In this document: positions 1 to 11,724 of the stretch, in pieces
How the letters are laid out: every line of letters starts with the position of its first letter
Numbering within the stretch: the stretch's first letter is position 1
Source: Papaver somniferum
Taxonomy: Eukaryota; Streptophyta; Magnoliopsida; Ranunculales; Papaveraceae
NCBI RefSeq assembly: GCF_003573695.1
Contig: NC_039368.1
Coordinates: forward strand, 14,946,360 to 15,010,359
DNA length: 64,000 nt
Direction: 5' to 3'
Position numbers and translations under genes: made by a program
Notes under the pieces: model-generated
Databases searched by the model: none
Told to the model about the DNA's origin: nothing
Seen by the model: only the letters and a program-made list of their open reading frames with translations

Positions 1-52
1 AGAGACTCGACCACAGCAAGCGAAGATGATGCCAACAATTCCTTACCATCAC
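1..52 (+). pseudogene. class III peroxidase, exon fragment left of the retrotransposon
   Basis: Reading in frame from base 1 gives RDSTTASEDDANNSLPS, the stretch that in secretory plant class III peroxidases follows the 'GRRD' motif and leads to the 'LPSP' turn before the proximal haem-ligand helix. The reading frame stops at the insertion point and resumes in the same frame at 12577 with PFMDLNAL, so both pieces belong to one exon split by the retrotransposon. Upstream exons, including the distal catalytic His, lie outside the window. The split exon cannot encode a normal peroxidase. Identification rests on seen motifs plus family knowledge. Confidence 0.85.
48..52. repeat. target-site duplication, left copy (atcac)
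   Basis: The five bases 'atcac' directly precede the first LTR base and recur at 12573-12577 directly after the last LTR base. Both copies lie in the peroxidase reading frame. Confidence 0.9.
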
Positions 53-243
53 TGTGTACACATATATCTCACTATCGGACACGTGTATACAGAAAGGTAC
101 GTGGAAAGCATGCAAGCCAAAACATCAAAACATGATGCGTCACGAAGCACCAAATAAACCCCTAGGAGTTGCTTTATCTCATCCCCAGAAGAGGGGCCAA
201 GATCAACGGTGGAGAGAAAGTTAGCTGACACGGACTGACAGGG
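53..243 (+). repeat. 5' LTR, truncated (191 of about 848 bp)
   Basis: Matches 11725-11915 of the 3' LTR with one mismatch, then diverges abruptly at 244. The missing part would include the TATA-like box (12121 in the 3' copy), the rest of the LTR and the primer-binding site. The remaining 222 bases before gag look like residual 5' leader and hold nothing recognisable. Confidence 0.88.
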
Positions 244-465
244 TATATCCGTCTGATTTACTATGGTTTTTTTTATACTAAGGATCGCATGTCCCCTATT
301 TTATAGCCTGCGGGTATTAATTTCCTCTTGAAAAATTGTATTTCGCCAACTAACCCGCTTCACGCGGATATTCCCGTTTCTGTTTGAAATAATTTATACA
401 GAGAGAACGTGTTGTGAGTAAAGAAGGCAAGTTTACGCGAGACTTCGTCATCAACAAAAGGGCAC

Positions 466-3168
466 GTGATGGAGAAGACGCAGGAAGCAGGAAAGTCCAA
501 AGCTTTGTCAAAAGAAACACCCCGGACAACCCCGATCATCACCCGAAGCAAACAGAAAGGAGATAAAACTAAAATGACCAATCGAAGGCAGGATACCGCA
601 GAAATCACTTCACCCATGAACGCTAATTCTGTTGCAGTGGCGGCTCTCAGAGCAGCAACGATAAAATACGGGGAAGCTGTGGTAGTCCCGAAGGCTGCGG
701 AGGCTAGCAATACCTTCGCCATGAGTCAACTTAACCAACCAAGGGAAAGGGTGGATGAATCCAGAACATTCCAACCCGCGCATCTGCTAACCTTTGGAAT
801 GCCGCTAACAAATAACCAGAATCAAACCATACCGGCGGCTCTGGCACCGCAGAGGGGCGCTCACTCCAATTTGGAAACACCAGCAATAGAAGCTGAACCC
901 CTGCCACCTTTAGTACAGACCATGGAGGAGGGCGGCGCCACGGCTGTAGCGGCACGCGCGGGGACTCCCAATCAGGGGTCCAACCAATCACACCAACTAA
1001 TGGCTGAGCTCGAGGAACTGAGGAGGAACCAACAGGTTTACGCAGAAGCTGTAGCTCTGTTGGCCAGAGAAAATCAAGATTTAAAGGAGCGGATTGCTCT
1101 AAGCACAAAGACCAGCCAACAACTTGATGAAGCAAGCTCCAAAGCACCAGAGCCAAACCAAGACTGTAGAGTCGTCCTAGCGACTAATGAAGACGCGACA
1201 AGGAGACGTAGCGTATCCGACCCGGATTATGACGATGGAGAGTCAGACGGAAATGAGCTGAAGAATTTAGAGCACCAACGCGCAATGGAGGAACTACGGG
1301 ATGAGATGATGGCAGAGATCAGGCAATTGAAAAATAAACAAGGTGGGGGAAGGTTAGAAGAGGTCATGAGAGAAGCTAACTCCACGCCCCTAACGCATCG
1401 CTTGGCCAACACCCCTATTCCCCTGAAATGACCTGTCCCGACGTTCGAATGCTATGATGGGTCCAGCGACCCTGCTGCACATGTTCGGTACTACAACCGT
1501 GTCTTAGCTAGATGGGGACAGAACGACGCCGTACTCTGTAGATACTTCCCGTCAAGCTTGAAGGGATCGGCGTTATCATGGTTTGATAATCTGCCACCAA
1601 ACTCCATTCACTCATACGACCAACTTGCAGAGAAATTCTTAAGAACATACATGTACAACAAGACTGTAAACACCGCGATGGATAAGCTCTTTTCACTAGC
1701 AATCGGCTACAAGGAAACCACGAGGGAATACACAAACAGATGGCATAGGATCTGCCAAGCCATAGGAAGTGTGGACCCAGTGGTAAGCATCAATTGCTAT
1801 AAATGGGGCTTAGACCGAATGAGTCCCCTATTTGTTGAAATTCACGGAAGCGTGCCCAAGACAGAAGGCGATCTCCGAATAATTATCGAGAAACACGCTC
1901 GACTTGAAGAAATTCAACGGGAAAACCCGAGGGCATATCCGCAGAGGTCTCATCGCACCAATTCAGCAGAACAAACCAATGGGGCCAAAAGGGGTTGCTC
2001 AGATGAGAGACCTCACGAAGATAGAAAGGAACGGAGGGATGAACGAAGAACAGGCGACCGAAAATTCGAAGATCAAGTTTACACGAAACTCAACGCTAGC
2101 TATGCTCGTATCCTACGAGAGATCAAAGGGAGGGAAAACTTAGAATGGCCATGGTCTAAGGGAAAGCAACCCCCGAGATCCGAGAAGTCTAAAGATTACT
2201 GTGAGTATCACTGTTTCAACGGACACCAGACCGAAAAATGCAAGAACCTTAAAATAATGATCCAAAAATTAATTGATGCGGGAGAGCTCAAACATTACAT
2301 ACGGAAGGAGGTTACCGAGGACAGATCCAAACGAACCAAACCAGTCCAACTTCCGGAAGAAAACCGAACAATCAACACCATCTCGTGTTCCGAAGCCACA
2401 AGACCCTCACTCACAGCACAGATTGGAAAAAGGTTACGGAAGCAATTCGAAGATCGCTGCGAGTTATATAAGGTCGATGGGATAACAGTGGACGAACATG
2501 AAAAATGGATGGAATTTCCTGTCATCTTCGATGCCGAGGATATCGAAGAAGATATGGAAGACCATAATGATCCCTGGGTCCTAACATTACCAATAGCTGG
2601 ATGTAACCTCAAAAAGATCCTCATAGACGGGGGAAGCTCTGTGAATGTCCTATTCTATGATGCATTCAAGCGGATGAAGCTCCATGATGAACAATTGATG
2701 ACCTCTTATCACACCATCTACGGATTCAATGGAGCGGCCACGAAGCCCTTGGGAGACATTGTGTTACAGGTTAACGCAGGGCCCATGAAGCTGGATACCC
2801 GATTCAGTGTGGTGGATACCCCTTCCCCCTACAATGCCATTATTGGACGACAATGGGTACACAAGCTCAAAGGAGTAGCGGCAACATACCACCAGTACCT
2901 CAGATTTCCAACACCTGAGGGAATCATGGAGATCAAGGGAGATCGAATCGCTACACAAGAATGCCAGGCCACTCAGGATCATATCAACAATGAGCAAGAA
3001 GAACAGCGAAAAATCCGAAGAGTAAGAAATCAAGAAACCACGAAAGAGAAAGCCGTAGACCTATTCCTTAAGGAAACTACAGGAAAAGGCTTGACGAAAG
3101 AGGATAATGTCCGAGGCTCGGAAAAAAGTACCTCAACAATCAACAAAGAACAGAAACACGCCAAATAG
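466..3168 (+). CDS. gag-pro: gag-protease reading frame of the Tat element, one internal stop
   Basis: Encodes the capsid-like polyprotein and aspartic protease of the element. One frame runs throughout, broken only by TGA at 1429-1431. The N-terminal 320 residues are low-complexity and contain a Leu/Glu heptad coiled coil (around residues 178-212). The retrotransposon gag core begins just after the stop (motif SALSWFDNLPP). A zinc-knuckle-like C-x3-H-x4-GHQTEKC lies near residues 579-592. The protease motif LIDGGSSVNVLF is near residue 720, with the expected downstream AIIGRQWVHK. The frame ends at TAG 3166-3168 but stays open in the same frame into pol. The TGA probably arose from CGA; I infer loss of function. 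Confidence 0.88.
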
Positions 3169-3207
3169 CAATTAAAGAGCGCCCCAGTCCTCGGAAACCC
3201 GAAGCCT

Positions 3208-6200
3208 ATGTTCACACCAGTGGAACCCACAAAGGAAATCAACATAGGAACGGAAGAAGACCCGAAGATGGTCAAAATTGGGACCATCATGGGCGAAGGG
3301 AGAGAACATTCCTTAACCAAATTACTTAAGGAATATGCGGATGTGTTCGCCTGGAAGTTAGGAGATATGCCGGGGATTGACCCAAAAGTAATCCAACATG
3401 AACTACGCATCAAACAGGGCACGCCCCCGTTCAGGCAGAAAATACGAAAAGTGGCTCCAGAATATCATGAGGCGGTAGAAACGGAACTTCGGAAGCTACT
3501 AGATGCAGGATTTATCAAGGAAGTCAACTACCCTACCTGGATATCCAACATGGTCATTGTTCCTAAGAAAAATAGAGGGGTTAGAATATGCATCGACTTT
3601 ACTAATCTCAACAAGGCATGTCCAAAGGACAGTTATCCCCTGCCGAGCATAGATCAACTGGTTAAAGCAGTTGAAGGATACGAGGAGCTGTCGTTTATGG
3701 ACGGATACTCTGGTTACAACCAAGTAGCCCTGGCAGAAGAAGATCAGCCACACACAGCATTCTATACACCACATGGCCTTTATTGCTATACCAGAATGCC
3801 TTTCGGGCTCCGAAACGCAGGGGCAACATACCAAAGGATGGTCGATGCTATCTTCAAACCATGGATCGGAGGAACCCTAGAAGTCTACGTGGACGACATG
3901 CTCGTCAAAAGCAAGCTGCGTAAAAATCACCACCAGGACCTGAGGAATATCTTCAATGCAATGAGACAGCATCACATGAAAGTAAATCCGGAGAAATGTA
4001 CTTTCGGTGTCACCTCGGGGAAGTTCCTCGGTTATCTGGTGACGAAAAGGGGCATCGAGGTAGACCCAGCTAAGATTCAAGCCATAGTAGAGATGCCGTC
4101 ACCAAAGAATCTGAAGGAAGTGCAGAAGCTCAATGGGTCCATAGCAGCGTTGGGAAGATTTATTGCACGGTCTTCGGACAAGTGCAAACATTTCTTCAAT
4201 ATTCTTAAAAAATGGAGCAGGTTCGAATGGACCGCCGAATGCGAGGAAGCATTCCAAAGGATCAAAGAACATCTAGCTTCAATCCCCATCCTGCAGAAGC
4301 CAGACCCTGACGAAGTTTTGGCACTGTACATAGCAGCGACGGAGGACGCAGTCAGCGCGGTATTAGTCAAAACCAATACAAAGATAGAACAGCCTATCTA
4401 TTACGTCAGCAAGACACTCAATTCCGCGGAAAGAAATTACACTAAGATTGAACAACTCATCCTCGCACTGGTATGGGCTACCAAAAAACTGAGAACCTAC
4501 TTCCTAACTCACTTCGTCAGGGTACCATGCAAAGCACCATTGGAAGCAGTCCTCAAAAGCACGGGAAAAGTGGGCCGAATAGCCAAATGGAACACCCATC
4601 TGGACCAATTCAACATCATTCATGAAATTCAACATTCTCAGAAGTCCCAAGTTCTGGCAGATTTCTTAGCAGACCTCCCTCTAGACAACGACGAAGAGAT
4701 TAAGGGAATACCGGACGCCGAGGAAGCAATCAAGGATCCAATGGATATCCTCGAACCTGCGAGTCATAGACAATGGGAAGTCTTCGTCGACGGATCTAAA
4801 AATAAGGAAGGAGCAGGAATAGGTATTGTCATTATCACCCCAACTGGAGAAAGGATCATACAGGCACTTAGATTGGAATTCAAAGAGCATACCAATAACA
4901 TTGTTGAATACGAAGCTGTCGTACATGCCCTACGTATAATAATAGAGATGGGGGTAACCGATGTAAGGCTGACAAGTGATTCGCAACTGGTCATACGGCA
5001 AATTGGGATCGAATATAATGTGTACGATGACACCCTTTCAGCTTACATGGCATTGGTCCAAACATTGGCATCACAAATCCCGAACATTAAGTTCCAGCAC
5101 TTATGCAGAAGGGACCTCAGGCACACGGATGCCCTAGCATACATATCATCCATGCTGAGGGATAAAAATGCCGAAGGTATTAAAATAGCAAGGGTATACG
5201 AGCCTTCGATTGCATCTCAATTCTCCTTCGCTACCAATCAAGATACGATGGAAGAATATATCGAAGACCTGGTAGGAGAAGACATCCATAACGACTTTGA
5301 TGAAGAAGACATCTTGTCAAAAGCAAATCAAGACGAAGATTTCAGCAACGAAGATGACTGGAGGGTGACAATACATGCCTTCCTCGACAAAGGAAGCCTA
5401 CCTGCGGATCGGAAGCAAGCTAGGAAGATGCTCTCCAAAGTGGGAAGTTACGATCTTCGGGAGGGGGTCCTGTATAGAAAATCCTTCCTCGGACCATTAC
5501 TACGCTGCTTGTCCCGGAAAGAAGGGCATCGAATTCTAAATGATATCCATTATGGTGACGCAGGGAATCATAGCGGTATGAGATCACTAGCTGACAAGGC
5601 AAAAACGCAAGGATATTACTGGCCGACCATGATACAAGATGCTGCGAGGATGTCCCGACGATGCGAAGAATGTCAGCGCTTCGCGAGAAAAATCCACGCG
5701 CCGGCAACAATGTTAAACTCTGTCGATAGCCCGTGGCCATTTGCAAAATGGGGAGTAGACATCGTCGGGCCTTTCATCGAAGGATCAAGGAAGAGACGAT
5801 TTTTGATAGTAGCCACGGACTACTTCAGTAAATGGGTGGAGGCTAAGGCCTTGGCCAGGATCAGAGACGCGGATGTGTTCACTTTCATATTCCAGAACAT
5901 CATTTGCAGATTTGGTATACCTGCTGAAATTGTATCTGACAACGGCAAGCAATTACAGGGAAAAAATATAGACATGCTCTTCGACACCTTCAAAATAAGA
6001 AAGAACAAGTCCACCCCCTTATACCCTCAAAGCAACGGACAAGCGGAAGCTACCAACAAGACCCTCGCCCTTATACTCATAAAACAATTAGACGAGCATA
6101 AGGGAAGATGGTGCGAACAACTGCACAATGTCTTATGGGCATACAGGACAACACGAAGATCCGCTACCGGTAAATCCCCATTTCTTCTTACTTATGGAGC

Positions 6201-6594
6201 TGAAGCAGTCATACCTACGGAAATCCTCATGCCAACCACGAAGACCGAAGCCTGGGAGAAAAACCTCACAACAGATATGATGTTAGAAAGGTTGGACGAC
6301 TTGGAAGGAAGAAGGGAAGTAGCATTGCAAAAGATGGAAAATTATCAACGAAGACTAGCAAGGGAGTACAACAAAAAGGTAAAGCTACGAAATTTTGTAG
6401 AGGGACAGTATGTGTTGAGAACAATCCCACGATATCAGCAAGAAAAGAAATGGGGAAAGTTAGCACCTACATGGGGAGGACCGTTGATGATCCACGACAT
6501 TGCGGGTAATGGTTCCTACTACCTTCGTAATCTAAAAGGTGAGGTCCTCCGGCATCCTTGGAATGCTAAATGGCTCAAACCATACTTCCCATAG
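3208..6594 (+). CDS. pol: pol: reverse transcriptase, two RNase H domains, integrase
   Basis: An uninterrupted 1128-residue frame; it is also open back to 3169, immediately after the gag-pro stop. RT shows RICIDFTNLNKACPKD, FMDGYSG (about 164) and the catalytic YVDD (about 227). A gypsy-type RNase H follows (about 365-480). A second, archaeal-type RNase H (about 520-650) has FVDGS, VEYEA, TSDSQLV and HTDALA, all expected acidic positions. Integrase has the N-terminal H/H/C-x2-C zinc site (about 778-825), a DD(35)E core (WGVDIVGPF, VSDNGKQ, GQAEATNK) and a C-terminal WGGP motif. Functions are DNA synthesis, template degradation and chromosomal integration. The dual RNase H places it in Tat. 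The domains look intact, unlike gag. Confidence 0.93.
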   Translation: MFTPVEPTKEINIGTEEDPKMVKIGTIMGEGREHSLTKLLKEYADVFAWKLGDMPGIDPKVIQHELRIKQGTPPFRQKIRKVAPEYHEAVETELRKLLDAGFIKEVNYPTWISNMVIVPKKNRGVRICIDFTNLNKACPKDSYPLPSIDQLVKAVEGYEELSFMDGYSGYNQVALAEEDQPHTAFYTPHGLYCYTRMPFGLRNAGATYQRMVDAIFKPWIGGTLEVYVDDMLVKSKLRKNHHQDLRNIFNAMRQHHMKVNPEKCTFGVTSGKFLGYLVTKRGIEVDPAKIQAIVEMPSPKNLKEVQKLNGSIAALGRFIARSSDKCKHFFNILKKWSRFEWTAECEEAFQRIKEHLASIPILQKPDPDEVLALYIAATEDAVSAVLVKTNTKIEQPIYYVSKTLNSAERNYTKIEQLILALVWATKKLRTYFLTHFVRVPCKAPLEAVLKSTGKVGRIAKWNTHLDQFNIIHEIQHSQKSQVLADFLADLPLDNDEEIKGIPDAEEAIKDPMDILEPASHRQWEVFVDGSKNKEGAGIGIVIITPTGERIIQALRLEFKEHTNNIVEYEAVVHALRIIIEMGVTDVRLTSDSQLVIRQIGIEYNVYDDTLSAYMALVQTLASQIPNIKFQHLCRRDLRHTDALAYISSMLRDKNAEGIKIARVYEPSIASQFSFATNQDTMEEYIEDLVGEDIHNDFDEEDILSKANQDEDFSNEDDWRVTIHAFLDKGSLPADRKQARKMLSKVGSYDLREGVLYRKSFLGPLLRCLSRKEGHRILNDIHYGDAGNHSGMRSLADKAKTQGYYWPTMIQDAARMSRRCEECQRFARKIHAPATMLNSVDSPWPFAKWGVDIVGPFIEGSRKRRFLIVATDYFSKWVEAKALARIRDADVFTFIFQNIICRFGIPAEIVSDNGKQLQGKNIDMLFDTFKIRKNKSTPLYPQSNGQAEATNKTLALILIKQLDEHKGRWCEQLHNVLWAYRTTRRSATGKSPFLLTYGAEAVIPTEILMPTTKTEAWEKNLTTDMMLERLDDLEGRREVALQKMENYQRRLAREYNKKVKLRNFVEGQYVLRTIPRYQQEKKWGKLAPTWGGPLMIHDIAGNGSYYLRNLKGEVLRHPWNAKWLKPYFP

Positions 6595-7240
6595 AAGCAA
6601 CGCAGATTTGAATCTGCTGGGAGTGTACCAGAAGAAGAAATGAGCCTAACCGCCCCACATGTTTCTATCTCTGGAAGAGGAATTGCAGACCTCAACTTAT
6701 CAATCAAACAAGCTTTCAAATTATCAAGTCAGTGGAATCTACCTACAATATTGGGGAAAGTAGTTAATCTACAATCTCTCAGGGCTCCCCCATCAGTGTC
6801 CATAAGTGTAGGACCAGGGGGAAGGCACCCAGCAGAAAGAGATACCCAACCAATCTTAAGGCAACGGGTCGACGGAATGGGGGGCGTACATATTTTACAC
6901 CCTATATCCTAGAACGTTGCCCCGGCCCCCACCGTCTGGGAATCCTCTGGCCCAGGATTTGCCAGCGGGGTGACAGGTCTCAAGACGATCACGAAGGTAC
7001 CTTCCTTCAGTATCGCACTCAAAAACACTTAACAACTTTTGTTTTGATTTTTCACAAACTTAAAATACAAACACTTAAAACAACATTGTAGGTATATCAA
7101 GAAGAGGATTCATTTCATAAAGGGTGATTACAAGAAGTGAACGGCCAAAGTCAAGGATACACAATCAAAAAACATCCTTGTTACATGGTTACAAAAAATA
7201 TAATTATGCCGCGGACCCTACAGAACGCTGCGATCTCAAC
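6595..7240. other. noncoding spacer after pol
   Basis: Lies between the pol stop and the 3' end of the antisense gene. It contains a short open stretch (6640-6912) without any recognisable domain. It probably holds untranslated 3' sequence for both converging transcripts. I see no other structure. Confidence 0.5.
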
Positions 7241-10200
7241 CTAGTTGGCGGTCCCGTCGTCAGGATTATTCCGAAGACTTGATGGGACGCTCCCACCAGA
7301 AGAGGGGCCCGAGGAGCTGGGCAATGCAGCAGGAACGGGACGACGAGGATAGTTCTTCACGAGACCATGTTCATTCCTTAGGCCAAGTTCTATCCTCTCC
7401 AGCATCTTGTTCGTCTCCTCAGCCAATTGACAACGAGCCTTATGTTTAATAACTGTTGTCCGCTGTTGGGCTTGGGATAATAACGAAGATAGCCGATTCA
7501 CTTCTCTGGAAGCAGCACCAACGGCCTCCTCGCGGGTGGCTGCTAAATTCTTGAAGTGATTGGTTTGTTCCTCTTGCTGTGCTAAGGAAGATTGAGCCTT
7601 TTCAAGTTCTTCATTTGTGACGCGAAGGCGTCCCTCGAGCTCTGAAAAAGACAACACCACGGAGTTAGCGTAGAAAAAAAACAAGATCACACTCGATGAA
7701 TTGGGATTATACCTTCGACACAAGCCGAAGCCTCTTCATACTCATTAACAACCGCATCTCGCGCTTCATCAAGATGATCATATTCCGCGGATAATTTCTT
7801 ATAGTCTACTTGAAGGTTGGTGAGAGTAAATTGACAGGCATCTAATTCTACCTGCTTCATCGAGTCCATATGACGAAGGTGGTCGACCTCTTTATTTATC
7901 TCTGAGACCCCTTTGCTGAGTCTGTACATGCACACTTCAAAATTCCTCTCAGACTCAGCAAGACGAGCTACATCGGCACGTGACGCGGAAAGAGCATTGC
8001 TGAGAGCGTAGACTTCAGCACGAGCATTATCTCGTTCCCTGGCAAGACCGAGCATATTATCTTGAACCCCTGAAAGAGACATGGATTGCGCCGTCTGTAA
8101 TTCTTCTTCCAATAGCTGAATCCTAGATTCCAACAAGGAAGTACGCTCACGGGCTTCCCGCAGATTATCACTGGTCCACAGCAGTGTGCCATTAAATAAA
8201 GCACGATCATGGTTGTACAGATTTTGCATGTCGACCATCTGAACATGCCGCGCGCGCCATACCTCAGCCCGAGCATCCCATTTCTTAGCCTCACTCTTAA
8301 TCTTCTCAACCAAATCTCTAATACGAGATTTTTGCCGAGCTCTTTCGTTTCGAAGCCATATCAGCTCGGGGATCCTACCCACTGGACATAGGGTGGGGAG
8401 ACTCAGACAGAACAACTAAGAGATAAAAGAATGACGACATACGGCGAGGGAAAAGAACCAAACCTGTGAAAGTGGAAACTTGGCTACGAGTTTGCTCTAA
8501 CTCAGCGCGCACTGCAATAAGTTCTGAACGAAGATCAGCCTCTGCTTCACCCAGCTTTTCTTTCTCCTTAAGGCTTTTCTTCAGCTCTTCTATCTCCACC
8601 TCAGCCGCAGATAATTCCTTTTCCCGGTGACGAAGCTTAGCCTCGAGCTTCAGAGATTTCGCTTTAAAGAACTGATACAGCACGTGGTTGCAATGCTCGC
8701 TCCTCATCATCTACACATCAAGATGACAAAACATTATTCAACCGAAGCGTCCGATTCTCACGTACAAGCATGTACGAAAATTTACCTCCAGCACACACTA
8801 CTGCGGGAAGCCATATTGATACCCGTCGGCAATAGCCATCATATCGGCAACAGAAGTAGGAGGCTCCGGTACGAGGGTAGCTTCGGGAACAGTCAACCTT
8901 TTTCCCCAGGCTTCAGACACCTGCGCCTTCGAAGACATCTCCATCATGCGACGGGTATACGCGGTTGATTCCTTTTCCCCAACAACCACAGGAGCGGGAT
9001 GAGAGACAAACAGAAGATTCTTCTCCTTCAACCAACTCATGATGGCGTCCTCAACCTCAGACATCGGCGACTGGGGAAGACTATCGGCGGGCGCGTCAAC
9101 AACAGATTTTCCTTTCTCTGACTCGACCCCCTCAGCATGAATGTTGGCATGCTCCTCCGCGCCTACATGCACAGCAGGCTCCTCCGCACCAACACCTCCT
9201 ACAGTAGCATCCCCATTACCATCACCACCAAGAACATCCCAATTATCATTAGGGGAAAGCAAAGAGAAGTCCTCGGGAAAATCGAGGGCTTCGTCAAAGA
9301 ACTCCCCCGTGGAATACATCCGATCGAAAGAAAATTCTTGAGAAGTGGGAAGGGTATCCGCGACATCACCAGCAGGGACGGAAACATCCCCGATGACAAC
9401 ACCATCCGCCACCACATCTTTGTTCCTTCCTTCATCACCAGCGTGACCAGCGAAGACCTCTTATTCGACATTGATAGGGGAGGTACCAGTACGTTCCTCC
9501 CCATCTGTAATCTCGTCCTCAGCAAACTCTTCGTTCACTGGACTGGTAACTTCTTCTTGGGCCTCAACCTCGCCCGTCACCGTAGTAGAAGACTGCTTCG
9601 GCCTAATCTTTTTCTTCTTCAATACCTGAAACCGACACCACAAAAGGAATTATTTTTCCCGTCTGATGGAAGTTATAAAAACGAAGCGCAGCTAGAATCT
9701 GCGTACCTGAGCAGCTGAAATATTCTTCGGTGGGGGTATAGCACCGGAACCATCCTCCTCGTCTCCCTCTACGACATCCAGGGCATAAGGAAAATTCATA
9801 CCCGCAAAGTTCAGACGCCAGGGGAAGAAATCTCCATAGCGAACAGGAGGAGATTCGCGCAGCTTACTATTCTCGGTGGGCCGCCATCCGCGGGGACCGG
9901 GAATCCAACCGTAAGCCCACGGACCAACTATCTCAATAACAGTGGCGTGCCACTCGTAGTCATGATCGCGCTTGATCCTTTCTCGCGCGGGGAAGAGTTT
10001 CCGACGACTGGACGCCTCCGTGCCAGGAACATACTTCAGCTTGGCATCGCTGACCTCATTTAACAGACGAATCTCGCCTCGAGGAGCAGGGAGATTCCGA
10101 AGGCTGACACTCCACGGCTTGCGATTCCTACTATTGACGTAATCACCGAAGGAGTTATTGAAATTCTCAGGAGTATACCATTCCTTCTCCAAGGGATTGG

Positions 10201-11013
10201 GGACGTAGCAAGTCATCGACGTCTCCCCCTTACTCCGCAGATAGCATTCCTTCAGGGCGCGAAGATAATTTCCCGATAGTGGGATACGGAACGGCTATGA
10301 GTATTGGTGGAAGAACCCTCACGACTAGCGAGCACGTCGTAGTAAAAGGAATCACCCGATTTGTACAAAGGCAGCATCAGACCAGCCTCGAAGGCCCCAA
10401 CCGTCGTTAACAAATGAAATTCATCGAATTCGTACTTGGAGATAAGCTCATACGTAATATCATCCTCGGTGGCATAGAAACGAACCCCGAAGGCTTGAAG
10501 CTCATGCTTTTCCTTGAATATTTCAAGATCGATATGCTTGAAGGTTACTTTTTTCCTGCTAACAGAGACACTGCGTATCAAGGGAGCAGCCTCCTCCTCC
10601 TCGGCGGGGCCGGACGAACTAACAAACGCTTCAGACGCTTTTCTCTTCACGGGGGGATTCTTTGAAGATTCAACCCTAGGAGCTACGCCCTTTGTATTCT
10701 TCCCTTTAAAAGTTGGAGAAGACCGTAGATGATGCTCGGGCACTAACGAACGTAAAGGAGGAACGTCAAAAGCAACAGCGCGGGGCGGAGCCTGCGTACT
10801 CCTAGTATCTTCACGAGGACGCACCATTGAGTGATTAAAGGCTCTTCGTGAACCAGACGGAATTATCGAAGGAATCTCTTCCCGAGAGGACGAGGCTTTC
10901 GCTCCAGAAGAAACTCGAATCCGACGAACATCATCTTGAGACTCTCGACGCTGAGGAGATCTCGACAACCTAGATTCAGGAGTCTCATAAGTAGGCCGCG
11001 GACGGTCAGACAT
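7241..11013 (-). CDS. antisense accessory gene of the Tat element, five predicted exons
   Basis: Read leftwards, exons fit as 11013-9707, 9625-8786, 8710-8464, 8381-7713 and 7641-7241. They are joined by GT-AG introns of 81, 75, 82 and 71 bp whose phases keep one frame across all four junctions. Exon 1 is basic and Ser/Arg-rich and contains FEAGLMLPLYKSG, resembling the plant 'putative gypsy-type transposon' domain found in Tat antisense ORFs; a 1-bp frameshift lies near 10283. Exon 2 is acidic with two in-frame stops (near 9461 and 8797). Exons 3-5 are a long predicted coiled coil. Antisense ORFs at this position are known (gene 23 of Grande), but their function is unknown. Domain assignment is tentative; splicing is inferred from sequence alone. 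Confidence 0.68.
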
Positions 11014-11336
11014 GGCTGCGGAAAGAATAAAATCAAGAACAAGTTACACACTATAACCAAAAATCAAAAAACACATCCATAGCAATACAACAACGATAAC
11101 ATAGCAACCCTAAAATTAGGATACATGCTCAATATTTCACCCTCGAAGTAATGGCTTCCTTAATTTAAGATGAAGAACAGGGGCAAACTAGTATGCAAGC
11201 ATCAGAAAAAGTTCTTCATCACAAACAAGGAACAACAGTAGCAGAAAATTCACAAATCAACACGGCATAAAACAGTGAAATAAAGAAAAGAAAAACTCAC
11301 CGGCAAAAACAGCAAGTAGAAGAAACGAACAGGGGA
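11014..11336. other. leader region upstream of the antisense gene
   Basis: AT-rich with no open frame. As it lies 5' of the antisense gene start (ATG at 11013), it should contain that gene's promoter and leader. No clear promoter box was recognised. Confidence 0.4.
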
Positions 11337-11473
11337 AGATCACAGGTGCAATGAAGGGAGAATTTAAGATCACAGGTGCAATAAAGACTGACAGAATTTA
11401 AGATCACAGGTGCAATGAAGACTGACAAAGAATTTAAGGTCACAGGTTCAATGAAGGCAGGCAGGAAATTTAA
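11337..11473 (+). repeat. four short tandem repeats, 30-38 bp
   Basis: Four successive units begin agatcacaggtgcaat (the last begins aggtcacaggttcaat) and end gaattta or aaattta. They differ by small indels between the two anchors. They lie just upstream of the 3' polypurine tract, on the promoter side of the antisense gene. Confidence 0.85.
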
Positions 11474-11707
11474 AGGAAGAATGAACTGAGAGAGTGTTTA
11501 GGAAGAATGAAATTAAATTTCCTCTCTATCCTTAAAATACCCGAAAGAAAAGAGGAAATTAAGGGAGAAATAGGAAAACGTGCCCGTTACATAAGCAGTT
11601 AATGCACGAATAAAAGACGTGCCCAAGTATCTAGGAGAAGTTATTAGGAGTGAGAAGAATGTGCGACGATAGTTTTTCTTCAAGGCACCCATTAGCCATT
11701 TAAGCCC

Positions 11708-11719
11708 GAAGAAAAGGGG
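11708..11719 (+). promoter_or_regulatory. polypurine tract
   Basis: The purine run gaagaaaagggg, followed by caaat and then the LTR start at 11725, is the expected second-strand primer of the element. Confidence 0.85.
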
Positions 11720-11724
11720 CAAAT

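Noticed and set aside
6640..6912. Open frame between pol and the antisense gene
   Set aside because: Ninety codons, no recognised motif, compositionally like the surrounding untranslated region.
9137..9718. Plus-strand 193-codon ORF opposite the antisense gene
   Set aside because: It is the shadow of exon 2 of the antisense gene; the minus-strand reading has fitting splice sites and coiled-coil continuity.
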